From NCBI GenBank assembly GCA_021850095.1, contig JAJZRX010000020.1:1-43183 (forward strand): a stretch of DNA of 43,183 bases, written 5' to 3'. The position numbers and the translations under genes were made by a program. This DNA is from Deltaproteobacteria bacterium. Lineage in GTDB: Bacteria; Desulfobacterota; Desulfuromonadia; Geobacterales; Pseudopelobacteraceae. Below are positions 7,555-17,146 of this stretch, in pieces. How positions within the stretch are numbered: position 1 is the first letter of the stretch; every line of letters begins with the position of its first letter. A model generated the notes under the pieces. That model did no database searches and had not been told where the DNA came from. It saw only the letters and a program-made list of their open reading frames with translations.

Positions 7555-9183
7555 ATGGTTCAGCTTTCCAATATAACCCGGCAGCACGGTTCTCAAGTCC
7601 TGTTCCGGGATGCCAGCTTTCAGATTCTGCCCGGCACCCGTACCGGATTGGTGGGTCCCAACGGCGCCGGAAAAACGACCATCTTCAGGATCATCGCCGG
7701 CCAGGAAGAGGTGGATTCCGGTGAGCTGATCGTGCCCAAGAAAACCACGATCGGCTACTTTTCCCAGGATGTGGGCGATATGTCGGGGCGTTCGGCGCTG
7801 GAGGAGGTCATGGCGGCCTGCGAGGCGACGGTGAAACTTGCGGAACAGATGAAGCAGATGGAAGCAGCCATGTGCGAGCCGCTGCCGGATGACGAGATGG
7901 CCGCGCTGCTGGAACGCTACGGCACTGCGGTGGAGGAGTTTGAACACATGGAAGGCTACGACCTGGATACCCGTGCCCAGGCGGTGCTGACCGGATTGGG
8001 AATCGGGCCGGACCGCTACGACCATCCGGTGGAGTCTTTCAGCGGCGGCTGGAAGATGCGCATCGCACTGGCCGGCATCCTGACTCTCAAGCCGGATGTG
8101 CTGCTACTGGACGAGCCGACCAACCACCTGGACGTGGAATCGATAATCTGGCTGGAGGAGTGGCTTTCCACTGAATATAGTGGTGCGCTGTTGATGACCA
8201 GCCATGATCGCGAATTCATGAACCGGGTCGTCACCCGCATCATCGAGGTGGCCAACAAAACCGTAACAACCTATGGCGGCAATTATGATTTTTACGAGCG
8301 TGAGCGCGATATCCGCTTTGAACAGCTGATCGCCTCTCACAAACGTCAGCAGGAGATGCTGGCCAAGGAGGAGGAATTCATCGCCCGTTTTGCGGCCCGG
8401 GCTTCCCACGCCGCCCAGGTTCAATCACGGGTCAAGAAAATTGAAAAAATAGAGCGGATTGAAATTCCGGCCGAAGAGCGGGTCGTACGTTTCAATTTTG
8501 CCGATCCGCCCCGTAGCGGTGATGACGTGGCCGCTTTTGGGGGCCTCGGCAAGTTCTGGTTGACGCCCGACGGTCAGGAAAAACAGGTTTTCAGCGGTGT
8601 TTCCGGCATGGTGCGGCGCTTAAACAAGATAGCCGTGGTCGGCGTCAACGGCGCCGGTAAATCGACTTTCCTGAAGATCCTTGCCGGCCAGACCGAGCCC
8701 AGCAGTGGAACCATGACCATTGGCGCCAATGTGGAAATCGGCTATTTCAGCCAGCACGCCATGGAACTGCTCAATCCGCAGATGACAGTCTTCGAGACGC
8801 TGCAGGATGCAATGCCGCTGGCCAACATCGGCACTATCCGCAATCTTCTGGGCGCCTTCCTATTTTCGGGAGATACGGTTGACAAACGCATCGCTAACCT
8901 TTCGGGGGGCGAGAAGAGTCGGGTCGTGCTGGCAACCATTCTTAGCCGGCCGGTCAATTTCCTGATTCTTGACGAACCGACCAACCACCTGGATATCCGT
9001 TCGCGCGATATTCTGCTGAAAACCCTTCAGGATTTCGGCGGCACCATCGTACTGGTCAGCCACGACCGCCATTTTCTGAGATTGCTGGTCGATCGCGTCT
9101 TTGAGGTTGATCATGGCGAGATGCGGGTGTATGAAGGATCCTACGATTATTACCTCTCCAAAAGTCATCATACGGCGGGCTAG
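7555..9183 (+). CDS. ABC-F family ATPase (second copy)
   Basis: A 542-residue soluble twin-cassette ATPase of the ABC-F translation-factor class. Both cassettes look competent: 'GPNGAGKTT' and 'GVNGAGKST' P-loops, 'SFSGGWKMRIALA' and 'LSGGEKSRVVLA' signatures, and 'LLLDEPTNHLD' / 'LILDEPTNHLD' Walker B motifs. The inter-domain segment is charged ('HKRQQEMLAKEEEFIARF'), as in the ribosome-contacting linker. Its subgroup (YheS/Uup/YdiF-like) cannot be fixed by eye. It is clearly distinct from the YbiT-like protein 1 kb upstream, so the region carries two different ABC-F factors. A good AAGGAG site precedes the ATG. Confidence 0.9.
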   Translation: MVQLSNITRQHGSQVLFRDASFQILPGTRTGLVGPNGAGKTTIFRIIAGQEEVDSGELIVPKKTTIGYFSQDVGDMSGRSALEEVMAACEATVKLAEQMKQMEAAMCEPLPDDEMAALLERYGTAVEEFEHMEGYDLDTRAQAVLTGLGIGPDRYDHPVESFSGGWKMRIALAGILTLKPDVLLLDEPTNHLDVESIIWLEEWLSTEYSGALLMTSHDREFMNRVVTRIIEVANKTVTTYGGNYDFYERERDIRFEQLIASHKRQQEMLAKEEEFIARFAARASHAAQVQSRVKKIEKIERIEIPAEERVVRFNFADPPRSGDDVAAFGGLGKFWLTPDGQEKQVFSGVSGMVRRLNKIAVVGVNGAGKSTFLKILAGQTEPSSGTMTIGANVEIGYFSQHAMELLNPQMTVFETLQDAMPLANIGTIRNLLGAFLFSGDTVDKRIANLSGGEKSRVVLATILSRPVNFLILDEPTNHLDIRSRDILLKTLQDFGGTIVLVSHDRHFLRLLVDRVFEVDHGEMRVYEGSYDYYLSKSHHTAG

Positions 9184-9227
9184 GGCAGGGATTGATTCCA
9201 CGTACTTAAAAAGAGAGGTTATTTATT

Positions 9228-9386
9228 ATGGCCAAGCCGAATTATTCATTTGAAAAGCGCAAAAAGGAACTGGAACGCACCAAGAAGAAAGATGAGAAAA
9301 AACAGCGTAAACTGGAGCGGGGCGGAGATGAAGCCGAATCTCCGGAGGATGGCGAAGAATCGGAAACTGTTACTGAAGAAACCTGA
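9228..9386 (+). CDS. Small highly charged protein (52 aa)
   Basis: A 52-codon ORF starts MAKPNYSFEKRKKELERTKK, continues with a Lys/Arg-rich middle (KKDEKKQRK) and ends in a strongly acidic tail (about 30 residues, E/D rich). It has a GAGAGG site 11 bases before the ATG. The 'MAKPNYxFEKRxxEL' start is one I recall from small conserved hypothetical proteins across proteobacteria. The basic-then-acidic layout suggests a nucleic-acid- or ribosome-associated peptide, but that is inference. It lies 44 bases after the ABC-F gene and 27 bases before the dehydrogenase, so it is probably co-transcribed. Confidence 0.75.
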   Translation: MAKPNYSFEKRKKELERTKKKDEKKQRKLERGGDEAESPEDGEESETVTEET

Positions 9387-9413
9387 TTATAGAGTGTGCA
9401 GGAGTTGGCTGAT

Positions 9414-10406
9414 TTGAGCGATACAACTAAAATCGTTGTTCTCGATGGCTATACCATCAATCCGGGCGATAATCCCTGGGATCCGCTGCTGGTGCTGGGG
9501 GATTGCACAATTCATGACCGCACTTCTCCCGATCAGAAGCTGGTGCGGGCCGCGGATGCGGATGTGATCCTGGTCAGCAAGGTCAAACTGGATGAAGACA
9601 CCCTGCGGGCTCTGCCGAAACTGAAATACATCTCGATGCTGGCAACCGGGTACAACAATGTGGATGTTGAGGCCGCCGGCCGCCTCGGTATTCCGGTTTC
9701 CAACGTGCCGGCTTATTCGACCGAATCGGTTGTGCAGACGACCTTTGCCCTGCTGCTAGAGCTGACCATGCAGACCGGCCTGCACGATAGAGCGGTCAAG
9801 GCCGGTGAATGGATCCGTTGTCCGGATCATTCCTTCTGGAAGACACCGCTGGTTGAACTGGATGGCCTGACAATCGGAATCATCGGTTACGGTACGATCG
9901 GCCGGGCCGTGGCCCGCGTCGCCCGGGCTTTCGGGATGACGGTGATTGCCCATACTCCCCGCATTCCCCGGGGAGTCGAAAACGAAGCGGTGCGGTTTGT
10001 GTCGCTGGAGGAGCTGTTTGCCACAGCGGACGTGGTCAGTCTCCATTGTCCCCAGACACCTGATAACGGTGGTTTTGTCAATGCTGCCCTGTTGGGCTTG
10101 ATGAAACCGGGCGCCTATCTGCTCAATCTGGCCCGGGGTGGACTGGTCAACGAGGATGATCTGGCCCAGGCACTGGTATCCGGCCGGATCGCCGGAGCCG
10201 GACTGGACGTGGTTGCCCATGAGCCGATGCTGGCCGGTAATCCGCTTTTGACCGCACCCAACTGCGTCATTACGCCGCACATCGCCTGGGCCTCGCTGGC
10301 TGCCCGGCGGCGGCTGATGGGGGTTGTTGCCGCCAATCTGGCCGCTTTCAAGGCAGGCAGTCCGATCAATGTCGTTAATAGCCAGTTTCTTGCGGCAAGG
10401 ATGTGA
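9414..10406 (+). CDS. D-2-hydroxyacid dehydrogenase (glycerate dehydrogenase-like)
   Basis: A 330-residue NAD-dependent oxidoreductase of the D-2-hydroxyacid dehydrogenase family. The Rossmann motif is 'GIIGYGTIGRAVARVA'. The catalytic triad is visible as Arg in 'NLARGGLVNEDDL', Glu in 'GLDVVAHEPM' and His in 'VITPHIAWAS'. The substrate-side loop 'SMLATGYNNVDVEAA' is typical of hydroxypyruvate/glycerate dehydrogenases, though 2-ketoacid specificity cannot be fixed. TTG 9414 is preferred because AGGAG sits 9 bases upstream and the next residues begin the first strand; GTG 9396 is the alternative. It is convergent with the next gene. Confidence 0.9.
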   Translation: MSDTTKIVVLDGYTINPGDNPWDPLLVLGDCTIHDRTSPDQKLVRAADADVILVSKVKLDEDTLRALPKLKYISMLATGYNNVDVEAAGRLGIPVSNVPAYSTESVVQTTFALLLELTMQTGLHDRAVKAGEWIRCPDHSFWKTPLVELDGLTIGIIGYGTIGRAVARVARAFGMTVIAHTPRIPRGVENEAVRFVSLEELFATADVVSLHCPQTPDNGGFVNAALLGLMKPGAYLLNLARGGLVNEDDLAQALVSGRIAGAGLDVVAHEPMLAGNPLLTAPNCVITPHIAWASLAARRRLMGVVAANLAAFKAGSPINVVNSQFLAARM

Positions 10407-10432
10407 TCAGGTAGTTACCAAAAGCGCGATTC

Positions 10433-11176
10433 CTATTCTGACCGCTTTCCCGGCCCGACCGGACGCGTTTCATCAGAACCTTCGATCTGCCAGCCGGGCA
10501 CAAAGGGCAGTGACTTGACCAGCGTCACGAATTCCCTGCTGCGTGTCACCCTGCCTTGGGAATCAATCACACTGATGGTGTAGGTAAGCTCAGGGGTTTT
10601 AGCAGGCAGGCCGGGAAGGGTGGCTGTGTAGGTGAAGCGGGTACCGGGTGTCTTTACCATCTTGACCTGTACACGTTCCGTGCCGTTTCCGGTGCGAACG
10701 GAACAGTTGACATCCTGAATATCAGCCGGGCTGTCAATGACGGCACTGATGACGGTGCGCTTGCCGGCTGTCACAAAATCGTAAGGGGAATGGAGTATTT
10801 TGGTGCTGCCGGTTTCGGGCGGCGCTGCCGGCAACGGTTTCTGACGTATCGGTTCATCCTGGAGTGTGTTGTTTGATTCAATGGCCGGATCACTGGCACT
10901 CATCTGAACGGACGCTTCAGCTGTCGTGGCTATTTCAGATGTTGTTTTGCTGTTTTTGCCATCGCCTGTTTTTTTCTTTCTGGCCTCTTTTTTAACCTGT
11001 TTTGGCGGAGTCTTCTTCCTGACCGTTTTCAGGTCGCTGATGGGTATCTCGAAGCCGGTTGCGGAGCTGACCGGCGTAGCGGCGAAAGCCGTGTCGGACG
11101 GCACGAAAAGCAGCGCTGCCAAGGCCACGGCACTTACTGCACGAAATAGAGATAACGAAGCCCTGCTGAAACTCAT
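10433..11176 (-). CDS. Secreted hypothetical protein, Lys/Pro-rich with beta C-terminus
   Basis: A 247-residue exported protein with a clear signal peptide ('LFRAVSAVALAALLFVPSD...AFA', residues ~9-32, cleaved after AFA). A basic, low-complexity region (residues ~50-75, many KK pairs) and a Ser/Thr/Ala linker follow. The last ~110 residues look like an immunoglobulin-type beta domain ('GKRTVISAVIDSPADIQDVNC', 'RFTYTATLPGLP', 'LTYTISVIDSQG'). I do not recognise a family. The start at 11176 is chosen because the signal peptide begins there and AAAGGA precedes it; the frame stays open upstream through the terminator, which argues against an earlier start. It lies downstream of clpB, separated by a strong terminator. 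Confidence 0.7.
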   Translation of the reverse strand: MSFSRASLSLFRAVSAVALAALLFVPSDTAFAATPVSSATGFEIPISDLKTVRKKTPPKQVKKEARKKKTGDGKNSKTTSEIATTAEASVQMSASDPAIESNNTLQDEPIRQKPLPAAPPETGSTKILHSPYDFVTAGKRTVISAVIDSPADIQDVNCSVRTGNGTERVQVKMVKTPGTRFTYTATLPGLPAKTPELTYTISVIDSQGRVTRSREFVTLVKSLPFVPGWQIEGSDETRPVGPGKRSE

Positions 11177-11220
11177 CTGGCGATTCCTTTCACAAAACAT
11201 TTCTTCAATCCGGCATTTAG

Positions 11221-11262
11221 AAGCAAAAAGAGCCGCCCACTCCGGAGCGGCTCTTTTTGCTT
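11221..11262. terminator. Perfect 16-bp bidirectional terminator
   Basis: AAGCAAAAAGAGCCGC (11221-11236) and GCGGCTCTTTTTGCTT (11247-11262) are exact reverse complements around a 10-base loop. A- and T-runs on both sides make it a terminator in either direction. It ends clpB transcription on the minus strand. Confidence 0.9.
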
Positions 11263-11296
11263 CTTGATAATTGAACCTGCGGAACATGTCAAACAC

Positions 11297-13897
11297 TCAA
11301 ACAACGGTCAATTTACCATTTTCAACATCTATTCGCAACAGACTTCCTTCATGAGTAATTCCACCGATGATGGCTCGCGCCACCTTGGTTTCCAGCTCGC
11401 GCTGCAGATAGCGTTTCAGTGGCCGGGCGCCATAGACCGGGTCATAACCGGCCTGGGCAATAAAACTCATGGCTTCGTCGCTGATTTCGAGTGTTATGCG
11501 CTGTTCTTTCAAGCGCTGCTTGAGTTGTTCCGCCAGCAGGCCGGCAATCCGCTTGACTTCATCCAGATGCAGCGGCTTGAAGAGCACGATGTCATCGACC
11601 CGGTTTAGAAATTCGGGGCGGAAGCCATGTTTGAGCTCTTGCATGACGGCTGCCCGGGCATCTTCGCGGATATCCCCGCTGGCGGTAATGCCCTCCAGCA
11701 GATGCGGTGCGCCTATATTGGAGGTCATGATAATGACGGTGTTTTTGAAGCTGACCGTCCGGCCATGGCTGTCGGTTACCCGGCCATCATCCAGGATCTG
11801 CAGCAGGATGTTGAAGACATCCGGGTGGGCTTTTTCGATCTCGTCGAACAGCAGAACACAGTAAGGTTTGCGGCGCACCGCCTCGGTCAGCTGGCCCCCT
11901 TCCTCATAGCCGACATAGCCGGGGGGCGCTCCGATCAGCCGTGAGACGGCGAATTTCTCCATGTACTCGGACATGTCGATCCGCACCATATTCTCTTCCG
12001 AATCAAAGAGCGAGACGGCCAGGGTGCGAGCCAGTTCGGTCTTGCCGACTCCGGTCGGGCCGAGGAAGATGAATGAGCCGATCGGACGGCGCGGATCCTT
12101 GATGCCGGAACGGGCCCGTAGCACCGCATCGGCCACCAGCTGCACCGCCTCATCCTGGCCGATGACCCGCTGATGGAGGATTTCCTCCAACCGCAGCAGC
12201 TTTTCCCGTTCTCCCTCCACCAAGCGTGTCACCGGTATGCCGGTCCAGTGCGCCACGATTTCGGCGATTTCGTCTTCGGTGACCTCTTCGCGCAAAAGCT
12301 TCTGGCCCCCCTGTTTCTCGTTCAGGGCGCTCTCTTCGTTTTTAAGGGCGGTCTCCAGGCCCGGCAGTTCGGAGTATTTCAGTTTGGAAGCCTGTTCCAG
12401 ATTGTAGGAACGTTCGGCCTGCTCGATGTCACGGCGTGTTTTTTCGATCTGTTCGCGCAGCCCCTGGATACGTTGTATGGCGACCTTTTCCGAATCGTAC
12501 TTGGCCCGCATGGCTGAGGCCCGCTCACGGTCGCTAGACAGCTCGCGCCGCAAACCTTCCAGGCGCTCTTTGCTTATATCGTCCTTCTCTTTTTTGAGAG
12601 CCTGCTCCTCGATCTCCAGCTGCATGACCCGCCGGCTGATCGTATCCAGCTCCGAGGGGAGCGAGTCGATTTCGGTCCGTAGCATGGCGCAGGCTTCGTC
12701 CACCAGGTCGATGGCTTTGTCCGGTAGGAAGCGCTCGGTGATGTAGCGGTTGGAAAGGGTCGCGGCCGCTACCAGGGCGTTGTCTTGGATCTTGACACCG
12801 TGATGCACCTCAAAACGCTCCCGTAAGCCGCGCAGGATCGAAACAGTGTCTTCAACGGTCGGCTGTTCCACCAGCACCGGCTGGAAGCGGCGCTCCAGGG
12901 CGGCATCCTTTTCGATGTGCTGGCGGTATTCATCCAGGGTGGTGGCGCCGATGCAGTGCAGCTCTCCACGGGCCAACATCGGCTTCAGCATGTTGCCGGC
13001 GTCCATGGATCCTTCGGCCTTGCCGGCTCCCACAATCGTGTGCAGCTCGTCGATGAACAGGATGATCCGTCCGCTGGCCTCCTTGACCTCGTTTAGCACC
13101 GCCTTGAGGCGTTCCTCGAATTCGCCGCGGTACTTGGCGCCGGCCACCAACGAGCCCATATCCAGGGCAAAGACGGTCTTGTCCTTCAGCCCCTCCGGCA
13201 CGTCGCCCCGCACGATCCGCTGGGCCAGACCCTCCACGATGGCGGTTTTGCCGACACCCGGCTCGCCGATCAGCACCGGATTGTTCTTGGTTTTGCGCGA
13301 CAGAACCCGGATGACCCGCCGCACCTCCTCATCGCGCCCGATGACAGGATCCAGCTTGTCGGTTTTGGCCATCTTGACCAAGTCGCGGCCATACTTTTCC
13401 AGCGCCTCATAGGTGGCTTCGGGATTGGCGCTCTGCACCCGCTGGCTGCCGCGCACGTCGGTCAGGGTCTTCAGAAAACGCTCGCGGTCAATGCCGGCCT
13501 GCTTCAGGATGCGCCCTGAAGGCACCTTGTCCCCCTCGGCCAGCAGCGCCATCAGCAGATGTTCGACCGAGACGTACTCGTCCTTCAGCCGCTTGGCTTC
13601 ATTTTCAGCTGCCACCAGCGTCCGTGAAAGACGCTGGGAAACGTAGATTTTGCCGGCCTCGGCACCCGGCCCGGAAACCCTTGGTTTACGATCCAGTTCC
13701 GCCTCAACCTCCCGTTTGATCATCTCTGGACGAATGTCCATCCGTTGCAGCAGGCGCGGCACCAGGCCGTCAGGCTGATCCAGGAGCGCCCAGAGCAGAT
13801 GTTCGCCGTCCACTTCGGTGTGGCCAAAAGAAATCGCCTTGTTTTGGGCCTCGGCAAAAGCTTCCTGTGATTTTTGTGTCAATCTGTTGAAGTCCAT
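11297..13897 (-). CDS. clpB: ATP-dependent chaperone ClpB
   Basis: An 866-residue Hsp100 disaggregase, normal full length. It has the double Clp_N repeat (residues ~1-145), AAA1 with P-loop 'GEPGVGKT' and the pore motif '[11 protein letters not shown]', a coiled-coil M-domain (roughly 400-530), AAA2 with '[11 protein letters not shown]' and pore 'GYVGYEEGG', and a C-terminal small domain. It lacks the ClpP-docking loop of ClpA/C/X, which together with the M-domain makes it ClpB. It works with DnaK to resolve protein aggregates. A GAGG site lies 8 bases from the ATG. A weak -35-like TTGACT overlaps the stop of the upstream pepF gene, and no clear heat-shock -10 was seen. Confidence 0.97.
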   Translation of the reverse strand: MDFNRLTQKSQEAFAEAQNKAISFGHTEVDGEHLLWALLDQPDGLVPRLLQRMDIRPEMIKREVEAELDRKPRVSGPGAEAGKIYVSQRLSRTLVAAENEAKRLKDEYVSVEHLLMALLAEGDKVPSGRILKQAGIDRERFLKTLTDVRGSQRVQSANPEATYEALEKYGRDLVKMAKTDKLDPVIGRDEEVRRVIRVLSRKTKNNPVLIGEPGVGKTAIVEGLAQRIVRGDVPEGLKDKTVFALDMGSLVAGAKYRGEFEERLKAVLNEVKEASGRIILFIDELHTIVGAGKAEGSMDAGNMLKPMLARGELHCIGATTLDEYRQHIEKDAALERRFQPVLVEQPTVEDTVSILRGLRERFEVHHGVKIQDNALVAAATLSNRYITERFLPDKAIDLVDEACAMLRTEIDSLPSELDTISRRVMQLEIEEQALKKEKDDISKERLEGLRRELSSDRERASAMRAKYDSEKVAIQRIQGLREQIEKTRRDIEQAERSYNLEQASKLKYSELPGLETALKNEESALNEKQGGQKLLREEVTEDEIAEIVAHWTGIPVTRLVEGEREKLLRLEEILHQRVIGQDEAVQLVADAVLRARSGIKDPRRPIGSFIFLGPTGVGKTELARTLAVSLFDSEENMVRIDMSEYMEKFAVSRLIGAPPGYVGYEEGGQLTEAVRRKPYCVLLFDEIEKAHPDVFNILLQILDDGRVTDSHGRTVSFKNTVIIMTSNIGAPHLLEGITASGDIREDARAAVMQELKHGFRPEFLNRVDDIVLFKPLHLDEVKRIAGLLAEQLKQRLKEQRITLEISDEAMSFIAQAGYDPVYGARPLKRYLQRELETKVARAIIGGITHEGSLLRIDVENGKLTVV

Positions 13898-13960
13898 GAT
13901 GCCAACCTCTTTTAATGCAGGATACCTACAATCAGGAGTTAAGCATCGCAGCGGAGAAAG

Positions 13961-15739
13961 TCAAGCCGGGTTAACGATTGATTTCAGCTCTTCAATCAAG
14001 CCCCCCAGAAAATCGTAACCCTTCTGCCAAAAATCACTGGCACTGATGTCGATACCGGCCAGGTGGGCCGTGTCGGCCGGAGACAGCGCTCCCCCCGACT
14101 CCAGCAGTGCGCGGTAGCCCGGTTTGAAAGCTTCGCCATCCTCGCGGTATTTCTGGAACAGTGCCAGCACCAGGAGTTCGGCAAAGGTATAGGAATAGCA
14201 GTAAAAACGGCTGTGGATGAAGTGGCTGATGTAGCTCCAGCCCCAGCGATAGGCCGGAATCATCTCCACCGCGTCGCCGAACAGCTTGCCGTTCTCTTCC
14301 AGCCAGATCTCGGCAATCCGGTCGTTGGAGAGCAGGCCGCCTGCGCGTTCGGTATGCAGGCGCAGTTCAAAGCGGGTCAGCACGGTCTGACGAAAGGTTG
14401 TGGCGATGATATCTTCTATCTTGGCGCACAGCAGGGATTTGCGCACGATCGGATCGCTCTCGCTGTCCAGCATCCGGCGGGTCAGAAGCATCTCGCCGAA
14501 GACCGAGGCGGTTTCGGCCAGCGGCAGCGGAGCGTGGTAATTCAGCATGGTCTGTTTTTGCGACAGCACGAAATGCAGGCCATGCCCGGCTTCGTGAGCG
14601 ATGGTCGCCAGGTCGCGCAGGGTGCCAGTGTAGTTCAACAGCAGGAAAGGGGGCAGTTCGGGAGAGATACCCATGGCAAAGGCACCACCCGATTTGCCGG
14701 TGCGCGGCAGAACATCAACGCGGCGCTCGACAAAAAAGTCATCCACGATTGTGCCGAATTGGGGGTCGTAGCCGCGGTAGGAATCCACAACCTGGCAGCG
14801 GGCTTCCTCGAAAGTATACTTCTTCTCCGCTTCGGCCACCGGGGCATATAGGTCACAGTTGCGAAGTTTATCCATGCCGAGCATGCCGGCCTTGATGCGG
14901 AAATATTCCTGGGCCAGTCCGTAGTTGGCCTCGGTGACTGTCATCAGATGCTCAACGGCTTCGTCCGGGATTTCATTGCCGATGTTGGTCGGCTGAATCG
15001 GCGTGCGGTAGTTGCGTAGCTCCATGTCCTGGGCATGATCAAGGGCCATGTTGTTGAAGACGGCATTATAGACGATTCCGTGTTCTCCATGGCGCTCAAG
15101 AAAGGTACTGAAGGCCCGGAAACGGACATCAGCCGAGTTGTGGTGCAGCAGCGACAGCAACTCTTCGCCGGTGAACTCCTTCTCCTCACCGTCCATTTCC
15201 ATTTTGTAGCTGAAAGAGGCCGACAGTTCGTCGAACAGCTTGGTAAAGGCACGGATGCCGGTCAGGTCCTTGCGGGTCAGCAGGCGCTCTTCATTCTCTT
15301 TAAGGGTGTGGGGACGGAATTTGCGGATCCCTTCCATAAAATGAAGATAGGCAGCGGCTTCCGGGAAGGCACGAAAATCTTCGAAACGCGCGTCATCCAG
15401 TTCCATCAATTCCAGATCGAAAAAGAGCAACTCCTGCGAAAGGCGGTTGCCCAGTTCAGAACAGCGCTGGGACAGGGCGCGGTAGGTATCGTTGCCGGAA
15501 TCGGAAGCGAACAGCAGGTGGGCATAGCAGAACGGTTTTGACATACGGGTCTGCAGCGCTTCATAGTCGCGTAGCGCCGCCAGCAGTGACCGGTTGTCCA
15601 GCCCGGCGACCTTTTCAAAATAGCGCCCCCGAAAGTCGGCTGCCAGTTGTTCGAAAGAGCCCAGATCGGCTTCCAGTTCCGGTGAGTTCGGGGCGGGGTA
15701 GAGCAGGGCGGTGTTCCAAGTCAGATCAGGTGTGGTCAT
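13961..15739 (-). CDS. pepF: Oligoendopeptidase F-type M3 metallopeptidase
   Basis: A 592-residue cytosolic zinc peptidase of family M3. The active-site motif 'HEAGHGLHF' lies around residue 380 (H-E-x-x-H), and the third ligand Glu is expected in 'LAETASVFGEML' 25 residues on. The length and the N-terminal all-helical region match PepF/oligoendopeptidase F rather than the longer M3 thimet-like enzymes. It degrades short peptides. A GAAGGA site precedes the ATG. The stop lies 63 bases upstream of clpB, on the same strand. Confidence 0.92.
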   Translation of the reverse strand: MTTPDLTWNTALLYPAPNSPELEADLGSFEQLAADFRGRYFEKVAGLDNRSLLAALRDYEALQTRMSKPFCYAHLLFASDSGNDTYRALSQRCSELGNRLSQELLFFDLELMELDDARFEDFRAFPEAAAYLHFMEGIRKFRPHTLKENEERLLTRKDLTGIRAFTKLFDELSASFSYKMEMDGEEKEFTGEELLSLLHHNSADVRFRAFSTFLERHGEHGIVYNAVFNNMALDHAQDMELRNYRTPIQPTNIGNEIPDEAVEHLMTVTEANYGLAQEYFRIKAGMLGMDKLRNCDLYAPVAEAEKKYTFEEARCQVVDSYRGYDPQFGTIVDDFFVERRVDVLPRTGKSGGAFAMGISPELPPFLLLNYTGTLRDLATIAHEAGHGLHFVLSQKQTMLNYHAPLPLAETASVFGEMLLTRRMLDSESDPIVRKSLLCAKIEDIIATTFRQTVLTRFELRLHTERAGGLLSNDRIAEIWLEENGKLFGDAVEMIPAYRWGWSYISHFIHSRFYCYSYTFAELLVLALFQKYREDGEAFKPGYRALLESGGALSPADTAHLAGIDISASDFWQKGYDFLGGLIEELKSIVNPA

Positions 15740-16000
15740 GGGATTTTCCTTCGGCAGGTTATTGATATCAATTTGGTGTTGATCTTTTATTTTTTGAAGG
15801 TACTACGGATGCGGAGGTGCGTCAAGGAGAGGTGCGCCGCAATTTGCTGGCTTCTCCGCTTCAATTGTGGTTGGTTTTGCTGAAATGAAATTCACGGGAA
15901 TCACCCAGAAAGTGTTCTTTTGTATAATCAGTGCGGATTTATTTCCTGGTTGTGGTAATGTTTTCAGACAGATAATTTGCAAATGAAAGGTGGTATGCAG
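15740..16000. other. Divergent intergenic region
   Basis: This 261-base gap separates pepF (-) from the small plus-strand gene. A perfect -10 hexamer TATAAT (15923-15928) points to the plus-strand gene, but no convincing -35 lies 16-18 bases upstream. Nothing else stands out. Confidence 0.4.
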
Positions 16001-16423
16001 ATGTTTGGCTGGTTTGGAAAAAAAGAGGAACTACCGGTCGTCTTTCCCGATAACGAGAGCGCTTTTGAACACGCCTGCAGGATCGGCTACACGCCTCTGA
16101 TCAAGGCCAAAATTCCCGCTCTGGTTATGGAGGAAGGGCGACTGGGAATCGATGGTGAGAAGTGGTATCGGCTGCACCTTGCGACCGGGGAGCCGGCTCT
16201 TGACATGTGGGGATGTACACTGGCCGACGCGCCGGCACGCCCTGCGGTGGGTGATCTGGTTGCATTCTGTATCGTCAGGATTGCCTCCGAACTGCCGGAA
16301 AGCGCCAGCCTGATAGGATTCATATCCGCCGGCCTGGAGCCGGTTCTCAATGGTAAAAAAGGGTGGCGAATCGCTATAAATTATACGCCTCCCAACCTGA
16401 AACCGGAGCTGCATCTGGGGTGA
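16001..16423 (+). CDS. Hypothetical protein (140 aa)
   Basis: A soluble 140-residue protein with no family I can name. It starts MFGWFGKKEELPVVFPDNES and is predicted to be mixed alpha/beta, with no signal peptide or membrane segment. The short beta-rich core 'RPAVGDLVAFCIVRIASELP' could be an OB- or SH3-like barrel, but this is weak. ATG 16001 is chosen because AGGTGG lies 8 bases upstream; ATG 15995 and 15983 are possible. It is convergent with the next gene, with only 21 bases between the stops. Confidence 0.7.
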   Translation: MFGWFGKKEELPVVFPDNESAFEHACRIGYTPLIKAKIPALVMEEGRLGIDGEKWYRLHLATGEPALDMWGCTLADAPARPAVGDLVAFCIVRIASELPESASLIGFISAGLEPVLNGKKGWRIAINYTPPNLKPELHLG

Positions 16424-16444
16424 AAACCGCTCGGCCGCCGGGAG

Positions 16445-16882
16445 TCAGCATTCAGCGGGAAGCGTGCTGTCAATCAGCTCAACAATCTCCCGGTAAAAGG
16501 CGATCATTACCGCCGTTTCTACCCATTTTGCAATCACGGCCCGGGCCAGCGAAATTCCGTTCACCAGGGTTCCGGAACAGACAAAGATGCCGGCAACGCG
16601 CATCTCTTCATCATTCAGCATATAAAGCCCGAATGAAAATACAATCGACATCAATACCAACCAACCAGCCTGGGGACCGCGCAGCGGATTTTCCAGCACC
16701 GCCAGATAGTCAATGTAGTAGCGAATCAGACTCCGCGCTTTTTTCATGAAATTGGCCGTATCGCTTTCTCCGCACGCCAGATAGGTGTAGCTCAAAAATC
16801 TGTTTCCAGCCACTTTCCGGTCACTTGTCTTTCTTTCATTTACATACCGCTCAATTGCTTCGTCGATCTTGATAGTTGTCAT
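16445..16882 (-). CDS. Hypothetical membrane protein (145 aa)
   Basis: A 145-residue protein with a charged N-terminal helical region (residues 1-70, including 'IDEAIERYVNERKTSDRK'). Two hydrophobic stretches follow ('WLVLMSIVFSFGLYML' and 'VAGIFVCSGTLVNGISLARAVIA'), then a short amphipathic tail. Two membrane passes with cytoplasmic ends are likely. No family is recognised. The start at 16882 has a strong GGGAGG site 6 bases away and is preferred over ATG 16930. Confidence 0.7.
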   Translation of the reverse strand: MTTIKIDEAIERYVNERKTSDRKVAGNRFLSYTYLACGESDTANFMKKARSLIRYYIDYLAVLENPLRGPQAGWLVLMSIVFSFGLYMLNDEEMRVAGIFVCSGTLVNGISLARAVIAKWVETAVMIAFYREIVELIDSTLPAEC

Positions 16883-16953
16883 GGGACACCTCCCGTTCTT
16901 AAATATCAAGCAGCTCCTTTTATGCACCATGAATGGTTATTTTTGTTTGTAAG

Positions 16954-17064
16954 TTTTTTGTCCATGGTCAGATTGATCCATGGTCAAATTCTACCACATA
17001 GGCATGAATAATCACGTAACCGTTTCTGTTGTTACCCGATCGACACATTATTTTTTTGTCCATG
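16954..17064. repeat. Short direct repeats in an intergenic region
   Basis: The 13-mer TTTTTTGTCCATG occurs exactly at 16954-16966 and again at 17052-17064. TCCATGGTCA occurs at 16961-16970 and again at 16977-16986. The CCATGG core recurs near 17090. These may be operator copies or a local duplication. Confidence 0.45.
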
Positions 17065-17073
17065 TTCGGCTTC

Positions 17074-17087
17074 TTGACCCGCATCAA
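17074..17087. promoter_or_regulatory. FNR/CRP-type palindrome
   Basis: TTGAC-CCGC-ATCAA differs at one position from the classical FNR box TTGAT-N4-ATCAA. It lies 60 bases upstream of the small ORF at 17147, a sensible activator position. Which CRP/FNR-family regulator would read it is unknown. Confidence 0.45.
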
Positions 17088-17146
17088 ACCATGGTTGCCA
17101 AATACAGCTAACATCCATCCAAAAAACGGAAGAAGGGATCCGCGCC

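Noticed and set aside
13936-13964. Heat-shock (sigma-32) promoter of clpB
   Set aside because: A CTTGAC-like -35 is present, but no CCCCAT-type -10 lies at the right distance and the sigma-70 -10 is poor.
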